64,000 nt of DNA, taken from DATLXH01 sp035576005 (GTDB lineage Bacteria > Acidobacteriota > Thermoanaerobaculia > Gp7-AA8). Where the stretch lies: positions 1-64,000 of the forward strand of contig DATLXH010000109.1 of assembly GCA_035576005.1 (NCBI GenBank). The letters run 5' to 3'. Below, piece after piece: positions 8,815 through 15,915 of the stretch. The notes under the pieces were generated by a model. It made no database searches. It saw only the letters and a list, made by a program, of their open reading frames with translations, and was not told where the DNA came from. Positions within the stretch are counted from its first letter, which is position 1, and every line of letters starts with the position of its first letter. The translations under genes were made by a program, and so were the position numbers.

Positions 8815-9828
8815 ATGTCACCTTCCCTTCTCTCGCTCTTCACGGGCCGCTCTTCACGGCGAGCCGTGGAGACGGTCACGCCGGAGCGAACATTCGCGGA
8901 TGTGGTGCTGCCACCTGAAACCCGTCGGACGCTCGACGAGGCGCTCGCTCAGGTTCGGAATCACACTCTGATCTTCGGCCGGTGGGGCCTTGGGGAACGT
9001 CATGCTTCCGGGCTTGGACTGGCATTCAACTTTGCTGGTCCGCCCGGAACCGGCAAGACGATCTGTGCCGAGGCCATCGCGCACGCTCTCCGGATGAAGC
9101 TGCTCGTCGTCGACTATGCCGAGGTCGAGTCGATGTGGATGGGAGAGACTCCGAAGAACATTGCCGGCGCGTTTCGTTCTGCAGTTGAACAGAACGCTGT
9201 ACTCTTCTTCGACGAGGCCGACGCGATTGCCGCACGCCGGTCGACGGGCTCCAACCTCCCCCAGCAGCGCGAAGGCAACCTGACCGTCAACGTCCTTCTC
9301 CGTGAGCTCGAAGCATTCAACGGAGTGGTCATCTTTGCCACAAATCTTGCGGCGAACTTCGACCCTGCTTTTGAACGACGCATCCGCACGCACGTCCGAT
9401 TCGTAATGCCCGGTCTGGAGGAACGCGAGCGTATCTGGCACGTGCAGATTCATCCGAAGAAAACTCCGCTCGCAGATGACGTGGACTTCAGGTCGCTTGC
9501 GGAACGATTCACGATGAGCGGCGGCGACATCAAGAACGCGGTCTTGAAAGCCGCAGCAGCAGCTGCATCAGAGTCTGGCCCCGATCTGGGAAAAAGCATC
9601 GAACAGCGACACTTCGAGCGAGCCGCCGAAGAGGTGCTCGCTGCGAAATCCGTCATGCAGCAATCGCTGTTCAGTGATGATGTCGCAGCGGCGCCCGAGG
9701 ATCCGTTTGCCCGTGTTTTGAAAACGATCGAAGGCCGGTGGCGGAGGCTGGCATTGACCGCGATCGGACTTGCGGGGGCGGCATTGATCGCGGCGCTCTC
9801 GACGCTCGTGCTTGTGCTGGCTCGGTAG
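8815..9828 (+). CDS. AAA+ ATPase with C-terminal membrane anchor
   Basis: A single-domain AAA+ ATPase of 337 residues from the ATG at 8815, which has GGAG six bases upstream; the ATG at 8734 lies within a repeat. Walker A is GPPGTGKT (75-82), Walker B LFFDEAD (130-136), the sensor-1 region is VVIFATNLAANFD, paired arginines follow (FERRIRTHVRF), and SGGDIKNAVLKAA is the sensor-2 helix. The lid is followed by a linker and one strongly hydrophobic segment, about residues 313-336, ending in LAR, so the protein is probably tail-anchored with its ATPase in the cytoplasm. It resembles FtsH/katanin-like AAA modules without the protease. The acidic small protein 51 bases downstream could be a partner. 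Confidence 0.85.
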   Translation: MSPSLLSLFTGRSSRRAVETVTPERTFADVVLPPETRRTLDEALAQVRNHTLIFGRWGLGERHASGLGLAFNFAGPPGTGKTICAEAIAHALRMKLLVVDYAEVESMWMGETPKNIAGAFRSAVEQNAVLFFDEADAIAARRSTGSNLPQQREGNLTVNVLLRELEAFNGVVIFATNLAANFDPAFERRIRTHVRFVMPGLEERERIWHVQIHPKKTPLADDVDFRSLAERFTMSGGDIKNAVLKAAAAAASESGPDLGKSIEQRHFERAAEEVLAAKSVMQQSLFSDDVAAAPEDPFARVLKTIEGRWRRLALTAIGLAGAALIAALSTLVLVLAR

Positions 9829-9879
9829 CGAGCTTCAACGGAAGAAGCGGCCACGGGCCCCCGTCTCGGAGAATCAGAA

Positions 9880-10233
9880 ATGCCGTTCTTTCTTTTCCCT
9901 CACGACGAGACCCAGCTCTTCGACCGTGACGAGGTCAAGCGCGCGGCAAAGAAGCTCTCGGATGCTGTGCCTGTGGCGTCACCCGATGCGGCATTCGAGT
10001 GGGCAGGGGTTGAGGAGCTTTTCGTCTGCCAGCTGTCAGTAGACCTTGACGCGATCTGGGTGGATCACAGCGAGCGCGACGCTTTCGATTATCTACTCCA
10101 GCTCGCGGCCGAGTTATCTCTCGAGACAGATCTCTCAGATCACGACTACGTAGTTCACGTCCACCTTCATGGCCGCGCGGATGACGACTCGGTCTGGCTC
10201 GAGGCCCGTCGACAACTCGAAGATGCCACGTAG
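9880..10233 (+). CDS. Hypothetical acidic protein
   Basis: A protein of 117 residues that I do not recognise. It is rich in Asp and Glu, has no signal peptide or membrane segment, and shows alternating helices (DEVKRAAKKLSDAV, AFDYLLQLAAELSLE) and a histidine-rich strand (DYVVHVHLHG). The start ATG at 9880 lies 51 bases after the AAA+ ATPase stop, so the two are probably co-transcribed. A role as an adaptor or substrate of that ATPase is conjecture. Confidence 0.65.
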   Translation: MPFFLFPHDETQLFDRDEVKRAAKKLSDAVPVASPDAAFEWAGVEELFVCQLSVDLDAIWVDHSERDAFDYLLQLAAELSLETDLSDHDYVVHVHLHGRADDDSVWLEARRQLEDAT

Positions 10234-10325
10234 AGGACGCACGTGTAGCGCAGGCGTCACCCCAGCCTTCGGGAGTGGAAACGCAGCGTGGACGAACAGA
10301 AAGGCAGGTAGCACCCCCGCGGGGC

Positions 10326-10359
10326 GGGTGTAGGGCCGCACGGTGTGCGGCCGACACCC
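10326..10359. repeat. Intergenic hairpin, GGCCGCACGGTGTGCGGCC type
   Basis: GGGTGT and ACACCC enclose an 8-bp stem GGCCGCAC / GTGCGGCC with a 3-base loop. The motif recalls the palindrome at 92-110 and the TAGGGCCGACAG hairpin at 11286. The remaining DNA of this gap (10234-10439) shows no gene. Confidence 0.5.
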
Positions 10360-10439
10360 TGTATTGACTCGGTGACCCGGAGGAATCTGAGCCGCGTGCC
10401 CTCTCGGCGACCCGGCAAGAGTGGAGCCGTCAGTGTCGA

Positions 10440-10532
10440 TTACTTCTTCTTCGCGGCGCCTGCGGCTGCCTTCGGTGCTTCCTTCTTTGGTTTCTTGGTC
10501 TCTTTCTTTCGGCTGTTATTTCCCTTGGCCAT
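10440..10532 (-). CDS. Small lysine-rich basic protein
   Basis: A 30-residue frame that starts MAKGNNSRKKETKKPKKE and ends AAAGAAKKK. The start is supported by a strong Shine-Dalgarno (AGGAGG, 7 bases before the ATG). Half the residues are Lys, Arg or Ala, with no hydrophobic core, so it is disordered and would bind nucleic acid or acidic partners. Similar MAKGxNSxKKE-like mini-proteins are known as hypothetical proteins. It lies downstream of rplQ on the same strand, beyond its terminator, and needs its own promoter. Function unknown. Confidence 0.6.
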   Translation of the reverse strand: MAKGNNSRKKETKKPKKEAPKAAAGAAKKK

Positions 10533-10655
10533 CGTGTCCTCCTGACGTTTGCATCGACTGCGCATCCTCACGTGAACAGACGGCGCTCACGAGCGCGAAC
10601 GTTCAGATTGTACGGAAGTCCCGGAACAAAGACCATTGCACCGAGCGCGCAAAAG

Positions 10656-10686
10656 AGAAAAGACCCGCCGATGGCGGGTCTTTTCG
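10656..10686 (-). terminator. Rho-independent terminator of the alpha operon
   Basis: A 12-bp stem AAAAGACCCGCC / GGCGGGTCTTTT with a 3-base loop (10658-10684) lies 24 bases after the rplQ stop and is followed on the minus strand by a T-rich run. It closes the long ribosomal transcript. Confidence 0.85.
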
Positions 10687-10709
10687 GATCAATCGACGTG
10701 TCGAGCGTA

Positions 10710-11243
10710 CTACTCTTCCGTCTTCTTCTTTTTTTTCGGCGCAGGCTTTGACTTTGCTTTGCCACCGTCATCGGCGTCAGCTTCGCTTTTCGCGGTTTTT
10801 GCCGTCGCCTTTTTCGCCGCAGGAGCCTTCGATGCCGGCGGCTTCTTCGCCTTCGCGGCCGGAGCGGTTGCTGATGATTCGCCGGCCCTTACGTAATCGA
10901 CGAACTCGAGGATCGCCATCTCGGTGCCATCGCCGCGTCGCGGTCCGAGCTTGATGATGCGCGTATAGCCGCCCGGTCGATCGGTGAATCGTGGCGAGAG
11001 GGTATTGAACAGCTTCTGCACGATGCCGGGCTCGAGCGATTTCGCTGCAATCCGTCGGGCCTGGACGCTATCGGTCCTGCCCAGCGTGACCATCTTCTCG
11101 ATCAGGGGACGAAGTTCCTTCGCTTTGATCAGAGTGGTCGTGATCCGTTCCTTGTCAATCATCGAAGCGAGCTGGTTGCGGAACATCGCCGCGCGATGCG
11201 ACGAGGTCCTTCCCAGCTTTCGATTCGCCATCTGGTGTCTCAT
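10710..11243 (-). CDS. rplQ: 50S ribosomal protein L17 with long basic C-terminal tail
   Basis: L17 of the large subunit, last gene of the alpha operon. The conserved core (MRHQMANRKLGRTSSHRAAMFRNQLASMI, then RRGDGTEMAILEFVD) fills about residues 1-117, the usual length of the protein. A further 60 residues of low complexity, rich in Ala, Lys and Pro, follow and end in KKKKKTEE. Such tails occur in some phyla and are probably disordered on the ribosome surface. The gene starts 76 bases after rpoA. Confidence 0.97.
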   Translation of the reverse strand: MRHQMANRKLGRTSSHRAAMFRNQLASMIDKERITTTLIKAKELRPLIEKMVTLGRTDSVQARRIAAKSLEPGIVQKLFNTLSPRFTDRPGGYTRIIKLGPRRGDGTEMAILEFVDYVRAGESSATAPAAKAKKPPASKAPAAKKATAKTAKSEADADDGGKAKSKPAPKKKKKTEE

Positions 11244-11285
11244 GAGTGAGTCCTTTTTCTAAGTTACTGACGAGCGACGGATGTC

Positions 11286-11317
11286 GTAGGGCCGACAGAC
11301 AGGAGTGTCTGTCCTAC
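11286..11317. repeat. Hairpin repeat with GACAGACA..TGTCTGTC arms
   Basis: GTAGG and CCTAC bracket the arms GACAGACA (11294-11301) and TGTCTGTC (11306-11313). It lies between rpoA and rplQ. A sister hairpin is at 31448-31469 between rpsL and rpsG, both inside the ribosomal transcripts. Confidence 0.7.
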
Positions 11318-11319
11318 AT

Positions 11320-12312
11320 TCACTCGCTTTGCGCGTAGTCGCCACGGCTGACCGACAAGCGGCTCATACCGAAAGAGAGTCCGAGGCTCGAGAGAACGTC
11401 TTTGATCTCGTCGAGTGACTTGCGACCGAAGTTCTTTGTCGAAAGCATCTCACGCTCGGATCGCTGCACGAGGTCACCGAGGGTGCGAATGTTTGCGTTC
11501 TTGAGGCAGTTCGCTGAGCGGACTGAAAGGTCGAGCTCTTCGATCGGCTTCGCGAGCATCTCGCTCACGCGTGGATCGACTTCCGGCATCGCAACCAACT
11601 CTTCGTCCTCTACGCGTGCCTCGAAGGCCGTGAAGATTCTGAGGTGATCGCCAAGCAGCTCGGCCGCCAGGCTGATCGATTCCTGAGGCGACACAGCACC
11701 GTTGGTCCAGACTTCCATGATGAGACGGTCGTAGTCGGTGATCTGGCCGACGCGGGCGCCTTCAACGTGAAAATTGACGCGCTTGACGGGTGAGTGAATC
11801 GAGTCGATCGGGATGTAGCCGAGGGGAAGATCGGAATCGGCGTTCTTGTCGGCAACGATGTAGCCGCGGCCGACTCTGAGGCGCATTTCCAGCTTCAGAG
11901 TTCCCTCTTTCGAAAGAGTGGCGATGTGAGCGGTTGGATCGAGGATCTCCACGTTGGGATCTTCGTCGATGTCGGCTGCAGTGACGACACCCGGGCCCTT
12001 CTTTTCGAGGAAGAGAGTCTTGGGCCCACCACCATGAAGCTTGAAGGGAATCTGCTTGAGATTGAGAACAACGTCTGTCATGTCTTCGACGACGCCCGTC
12101 AGCGACGAGAACTCGTGAAGCACACCTTCGACCTTTACTGCTGTTACAGCTGCGCCTTCAATGGATGACAGGAGCACGCGACGAAGAGCGTTCCCGATCG
12201 TTGTTCCGAACCCACGCTCGAAAGGCTGAGCGACAAAGCGTCCGTAATGGGGAGTTAGGGTTTCGGCATCGTAATCGAGCTTCTTCGGCTTCTGAAAATC
12301 TGACCACAACAT
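11320..12312 (-). CDS. rpoA: DNA-directed RNA polymerase subunit alpha
   Basis: The alpha subunit of RNA polymerase, 330 residues. The N-terminal assembly domain is plain (YGRFVAQPFERGFGTTIGNALRRVLLSSIEGAAVTAVKVEGVLHEF). The C-terminal domain (IEELDLSVRSANCLKNANI, then LVQRSEREMLSTKNFGRKSLDEIKD) binds UP elements and activators. Standard size and place: 16 bases after rpsD, before rplQ. Confidence 0.98.
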   Translation of the reverse strand: MLWSDFQKPKKLDYDAETLTPHYGRFVAQPFERGFGTTIGNALRRVLLSSIEGAAVTAVKVEGVLHEFSSLTGVVEDMTDVVLNLKQIPFKLHGGGPKTLFLEKKGPGVVTAADIDEDPNVEILDPTAHIATLSKEGTLKLEMRLRVGRGYIVADKNADSDLPLGYIPIDSIHSPVKRVNFHVEGARVGQITDYDRLIMEVWTNGAVSPQESISLAAELLGDHLRIFTAFEARVEDEELVAMPEVDPRVSEMLAKPIEELDLSVRSANCLKNANIRTLGDLVQRSEREMLSTKNFGRKSLDEIKDVLSSLGLSFGMSRLSVSRGDYAQSE

Positions 12313-12328
12313 GTAGCGGCCTCCTCGC

Positions 12329-12955
12329 TTACTTCGAGTAGAGTTCGACGATTAACTGTTCCTGAATCGGGAGCCGGATGTCCTCACGCTTCGGCAGGTC
12401 GAGGACCGAGCCGCGGAACTGTTCCGGGTTCATCTCGAGCCAGCCGGGGATCCCCCGACCACTCGCAGTTTCAACAGCAAGCGTCACCTGCAGGTTCTTG
12501 CGGCTCTTCTCGCGAACCTGAATGACGTCGCCCTTACGGACCTGGTACGAAGGAATGTTGAGCTTCTTGCCATTCACTTCCACATGCCCATGGCGCACGA
12601 GCTGACGAGCCTGAGGGCGCGAGGCAGCAAAGCCGAGCGAGTAGACGACGTTGTCGAGACGAAGCTCGAGCTTGCGAAGAAGAATCTCGCCCGTGATACC
12701 GGGTGTGCGATCCGCGCTCTTGAAGTAGAGCCGGAACTGCTTTTCGAGAACTCCGTAAATCCTCTTGACCTTCTGTTTCTCGCGGAGCTGGAGTCCATAG
12801 CCGAGAACCTTCGAGCGCCTCCGGCCATGCTGGCCGGGAGCGTAATTACGCCGTTCGATGGCGCACTTGTCCTTGAAGCATCGATCCCCTTTGAGGAAGA
12901 GCTTCATCCCTTCACGACGGCAGAGCCGGCAAACGGGATCTGAGTAACGAGCCAC
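12329..12955 (-). CDS. rpsD: 30S ribosomal protein S4
   Basis: Primary 16S-binding protein, 208 residues, starting MARYSDPVCRLCRREGMKLF. The N-terminus carries the cysteine set C9, C12, C26 and C31 (CRLC, CFKDKC) of the zinc-binding form of S4. The S4 RNA-binding domain follows (LDNVVYSLGFAASRPQARQL, VRHGHVEVNGKKLNIPS). S4 is a known translational regulator of the alpha operon in some bacteria; no such leader was identified here. Confidence 0.98.
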   Translation of the reverse strand: MARYSDPVCRLCRREGMKLFLKGDRCFKDKCAIERRNYAPGQHGRRRSKVLGYGLQLREKQKVKRIYGVLEKQFRLYFKSADRTPGITGEILLRKLELRLDNVVYSLGFAASRPQARQLVRHGHVEVNGKKLNIPSYQVRKGDVIQVREKSRKNLQVTLAVETASGRGIPGWLEMNPEQFRGSVLDLPKREDIRLPIQEQLIVELYSK

Positions 12956-13009
12956 TGTGCCTCCTTGCTACAAAAAACGATTGGTGAGTAATGACTGCTG
13001 GGTTTTCTT

Positions 13010-13080
13010 GTTCAACATTCAACATTCACAATTCAACATTCTCGAATCACCGGAACGTTGAATGTTGAATGTTGAATTGA
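13010..13080. repeat. Hairpin made of iterated TTCAACA / TTGAATG words
   Basis: Between rpsK and rpsD the left arm repeats TTCAACATTCAACATTC and the right arm GTTGAATGTTGAATG, with a CTCGAATCACCG loop. Similar arms occur at 22150-22226. Transcribed, it would make a long A/U-rich stem inside the alpha operon message. Confidence 0.8.
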
Positions 13081-13101
13081 TGCTGCATTCCTCTTTTCGT
13101 A

Positions 13102-13509
13102 TCAGACCCGGCGGCGCTTTGGAGGGCGGCAGCCGTTGTGCGGAATCGGGGTTACGTCCTTGATGGACTTGATGTCGAGGCCGCTTGCAGCCAGTGCTCG
13201 AATCGCGGACTCACGTCCCGCTCCAGGGCCCTTGACCTTCACGTCGACCGACCGGATCCCGTGCTCGGTAGCAAGCTGCACGGCATTCTGCGCCGCGACC
13301 TGGGCCGCGAACGGAGTTCCTTTCCGTGACCCTTTGAAACCGATCCGACCGGCACTCGACCACGCCAGAACATGTCCGGTCGGGTCCGAGATCGACACGA
13401 TCGTGTTGTTGAACGTCGCGGCGATCGAGGCCACTCCGTGCGGGATGTTCTTCCGCTCTCGCTTTTTTGTTCCTGCCCTGCGGGCGCCTGCTGCTTTTGG
13501 TTTCGCCAT
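13102..13509 (-). CDS. rpsK: 30S ribosomal protein S11
   Basis: S11 forms part of the platform near the mRNA exit. 135 residues, starting with a short basic tail MAKPKAAGARRAGTKKRERK, then the conserved GVASIAATFNNTIVSISDPTG and the C-terminal DVTPIPHNGCRPPKRRRV. Lies 64 bases after rpsM; the gap between them holds the CCGGACATT palindrome. Confidence 0.98.
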   Translation of the reverse strand: MAKPKAAGARRAGTKKRERKNIPHGVASIAATFNNTIVSISDPTGHVLAWSSAGRIGFKGSRKGTPFAAQVAAQNAVQLATEHGIRSVDVKVKGPGAGRESAIRALAASGLDIKSIKDVTPIPHNGCRPPKRRRV

Positions 13510-13542
13510 TTACGCTCTTCCTATTTAGATCGCGTGAACTAC

Positions 13543-13568
13543 GCCGGACATTGGAATGTCCGGCCACA
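13543..13568. repeat. Dispersed palindrome CCGGACATT..AATGTCCGG
   Basis: A perfect 20-bp palindrome (CCGGACATTGGAATGTCCGG) flanked by GCCACA, between rpsM and rpsK. Other copies are at 21661-21686, 35811-35836 (perfect) and 59875-59899 (one arm changed). Each is flanked by TGTGG on the same side of the palindrome, so the unit is larger than the palindrome. Confidence 0.8.
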
Positions 13569-13573
13569 TTGAA

Positions 13574-13957
13574 TTACTTCTTCGTCGCTTTCTTCTTTCC
13601 GGCGATCGACATCTTGCGAGGTCCCTTCCGGGTCCGGGCGTTCGTGTGCGTTCGCTGTCCGCGGGTCGGGAGCCCACGACGGTGTCTCATCCCGCGATAG
13701 CAGTTGATCTCCATGAGGCGCTTGATGTCGAGACCGACGTCCTTGCGGAGGTCACCCTCGACCTTTCCCTCGTCGGTAATGATCGTCCGGATTTTTCGGA
13801 CATCATCCTCGCTGAGGTCCTTCACGCGAGTGTTCCTGTCGACACCCGCCTGCTCGAGAATCCTCGCCGAACGCGGCCGGCCGATCCCATAGATATAGGT
13901 CAAACCAACTTCGACGCGCTTTGCCAGTGGTAGATCGACGCCTGAGATACGTGCCAC
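13574..13957 (-). CDS. rpsM: 30S ribosomal protein S13
   Basis: Head protein contacting the P-site tRNA and L5. 127 residues, starting MARISGVDLPLAKRVEVGL with the helix-hairpin-helix TYIYGIGRPRSARILEQAGV and the basic tail RGMRHRRGLPTRGQRTHTNA then RTRKGPRK. Usual length and position after rpmJ. Confidence 0.98.
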   Translation of the reverse strand: MARISGVDLPLAKRVEVGLTYIYGIGRPRSARILEQAGVDRNTRVKDLSEDDVRKIRTIITDEGKVEGDLRKDVGLDIKRLMEINCYRGMRHRRGLPTRGQRTHTNARTRKGPRKMSIAGKKKATKK

Positions 13958-14017
13958 AGATTCCTCCGATTTGAATGCTGACTCCTGACTCGCGCTCTGG
14001 CAGTCAGGATCTGTCTC

Positions 14018-14131
14018 TTATCCTTGCCGCTGCTTGTGCTTCGGGATCTCGCAGATGATCCGGATGACACCCTGACGGCGTACAACTTTGCATTTGACGC
14101 AGATTTTCTTGACTGACGAACGGACCTTCAT
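14018..14131 (-). CDS. rpmJ: 50S ribosomal protein L36
   Basis: A 37-residue zinc-ribbon protein, MKVRSSVKKICVKCKVVRRQ then GVIRIICEIPKHKQRQG. The ligands Cys11, Cys14, Cys27 and His32 are all present, so this is the zinc-containing form. It is 11 bases after infA and 60 bases before rpsM, its usual place. Confidence 0.97.
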   Translation of the reverse strand: MKVRSSVKKICVKCKVVRRQGVIRIICEIPKHKQRQG

Positions 14132-14142
14132 GAAAACACCCC

Positions 14143-14361
14143 TTACTTGTACCGGTAGATGATTCGACCCCGTGTCAGGTCGTACGGTGATAGCTCGACG
14201 AGCACCTTGTCTCCGGGAAGAATGCGGATGAAATGCTTTCGCATCTTTCCGGAGATATGGGCCAGTACGCGATGCTTGTTCTCGAGCTCTACCTGAAACA
14301 TCGCGTTTGGCAGTGTCTCGAGCACCGTTGCCGTGACTTCAATTGCTTCTTCTTTTGACAT
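14143..14361 (-). CDS. infA: Translation initiation factor IF-1
   Basis: A single OB-fold of 72 residues that occupies the A site during initiation. Start taken at the ATG at 14361 (MSKEEAIEVTATVLETLPN), which gives the exact family length; a longer frame upstream is not conserved. The HRVLAHISGKMRKHFIRILP and GDKVLVELSPYDLTRGRI segments are intact. Confidence 0.97.
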   Translation of the reverse strand: MSKEEAIEVTATVLETLPNAMFQVELENKHRVLAHISGKMRKHFIRILPGDKVLVELSPYDLTRGRIIYRYK

Positions 14362-14388
14362 CTTTCTCCGTTGCCCTGCAACCCGAAC

Positions 14389-14450
14389 TTCAACATTCAG
14401 CATTCACGAGTCGTCAGTCCGTCCGGGACTGTCGACTCGTGAAGGTTGAA
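14389..14450. repeat. Hairpin between map and infA
   Basis: Arms ACGAGTCG (14406-14413) and CAGTCC (14415-14420) pair with GGACTG (14426-14431) and CGACTCGT (14433-14440). Outside them TTCAAC pairs with GTTGAA. It carries TTCAACATTCAGCATTC, linking it to the iterated-word hairpins elsewhere in the cluster. It could act as a processing or attenuation site. Confidence 0.65.
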
Positions 14451-14453
14451 TCC

Positions 14454-15269
14454 TTACCCCCGGCCGAGCACCATCGGCCCTTCGTTCAGAATTGCAATCG
14501 AATTCTCGAAGTGCGCAGCAAGACTTCCGTCAAGTGTTCTCGCTGTCCAGCCATCTTTGTCCGTGCGTACGTCCTGGATTGACCCGTTCGTCCCCGCCCG
14601 CGCAATTCGAGATGACAGCTTCGAGCCGATCTCACAGACCATCGGCTCAATCGCGAGCACCATTCCTTCCTTCAACTCGAGACCACGGCCCCGCGTTCCG
14701 TAGTTATGGACTTGCGGATCCTCATGCATGCTTCTTCCGATTCCATGTCCCACAAAGCTACGGATCACGTGGAAGCCACGAGATTCCGCGTGTCCCTGAA
14801 CCGCAGCGCCGATGTCACCCAGATGACGCCCCGGCTTCATTTCCTCGATCGCGAGCTCGAGACACTCCCGCGTCGTATTCATCAACTCTTCAGCCCTTGC
14901 CGCAATTTTTCCGACTGCAACCGTGATCGCCCCGTCACCGACGAAGCCATCGACCACGGCGCCAAAATCCATCGTGAGAACATCTCCGTCACGCAACTTG
15001 TCCCGGTTGGGAATCCCGTGAACGATCACATCATTCGCCGACGTGCAGATGACCGCCGGGTAGGGAGGCATCCCCATGGGGGCATATCCCTTGAACGGCG
15101 ACTTCGCACCGCGCTTGCCAAGCTCTTCCTCGGCAACCGCGTTCAACTGTGCCGTCGTCACACCCGGCTTGACCATTTCACGAAGCAGTTCGAGGATCTC
15201 GAGAACCACACGGTTCGCGCGATCCATGATCCCGATTTCTTCGCGGCTCTTGAGGACAGGACCTCTCAT
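14454..15269 (-). CDS. map: Type I methionine aminopeptidase
   Basis: Removes the initiator methionine from nascent proteins. 271 residues with the pita-bread fold; the metal ligands lie in DGDVLTMDFGAVVDGFVGDG (two Asp), HVIRSFVGHGIGRSMHEDP (His) and the later Glu residues of VLAIEPMV. The active-site His lies in VIVHGIP. The ATG overlaps the adk stop by four bases (ATGA), so translation is coupled. Confidence 0.97.
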   Translation of the reverse strand: MRGPVLKSREEIGIMDRANRVVLEILELLREMVKPGVTTAQLNAVAEEELGKRGAKSPFKGYAPMGMPPYPAVICTSANDVIVHGIPNRDKLRDGDVLTMDFGAVVDGFVGDGAITVAVGKIAARAEELMNTTRECLELAIEEMKPGRHLGDIGAAVQGHAESRGFHVIRSFVGHGIGRSMHEDPQVHNYGTRGRGLELKEGMVLAIEPMVCEIGSKLSSRIARAGTNGSIQDVRTDKDGWTARTLDGSLAAHFENSIAILNEGPMVLGRG

Positions 15270-15910
15270 TCCCCTACGAGCCGCTCAATTCTTTCAAAGA
15301 CCTGGTCCACGGACGCATTGCCGTCGACCTCATGCAGGACGTTCTTGTCTCTGTAAAACGCAACGACGGGAAGTGTCTGTCTGTGAAAGGATTCGAGACG
15401 CTTCCTTACTGCCTGCTCGGTGTCATCCGGGCGGACAGTCAGCTCCGAGCCACACCTGTCGCACACGTTCGCGACCTTCGGTGGATTGTTCTTCTGGTGA
15501 TAAGCAGAACCGCACTTGATGCAGGAGAGCCGTCCGGAAAGCCGGCCGACGATCAGGTCATCAGGGACCAGAAGTTGCAGAACGCGCGCTGACGCTCCCT
15601 CATTCCCTCTAAGGATCGGTTCGAGCTTTTGAGCCTGTTCGGTCGTTCGAGGAAATCCATCGAGCACGTATCCCGAGGTAGCATCGGCCTCGGAGAGCCG
15701 ATCCTGGATGATGCCGATCATCAGCTCGTCGGGAACGAGCGCTCCGGCAGCCATGATCGGTGCCGCCTCTTTGCCGAGAGCGGTGCCAGACTGGACCGCC
15801 TGCCGCAGCATGTCTCCAGTGGAGACGTGCGGAATATCGAATCGGTCCGCCAGGCGTTTCGCCTGCGTCCCTTTTCCGCTTCCCGGCGGGCCGATGAAAA
15901 TCACCTTCAC
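15266..15910 (-). CDS. adk: Adenylate kinase with zinc LID
   Basis: Interconverts AMP + ATP and 2 ADP. 214 residues with the P-loop GPPGSGKGTQ (residues 7-16), the AMP site HVSTGDMLR, and DGFPRT. The LID domain has four cysteines (CIKC and CDRC), so it is the zinc-stabilised long form. Lies 5 bases after secY and overlaps map. Confidence 0.98.
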   Translation of the reverse strand: MKVIFIGPPGSGKGTQAKRLADRFDIPHVSTGDMLRQAVQSGTALGKEAAPIMAAGALVPDELMIGIIQDRLSEADATSGYVLDGFPRTTEQAQKLEPILRGNEGASARVLQLLVPDDLIVGRLSGRLSCIKCGSAYHQKNNPPKVANVCDRCGSELTVRPDDTEQAVRKRLESFHRQTLPVVAFYRDKNVLHEVDGNASVDQVFERIERLVGE

Positions 15911-15915
15911 CAGCC

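Noticed and set aside
13010..13080. Possible CRISPR array because of short repeated words
   Set aside because: The words are 7-8 bases, directly adjacent and inverted into a hairpin; there are no unique spacers.
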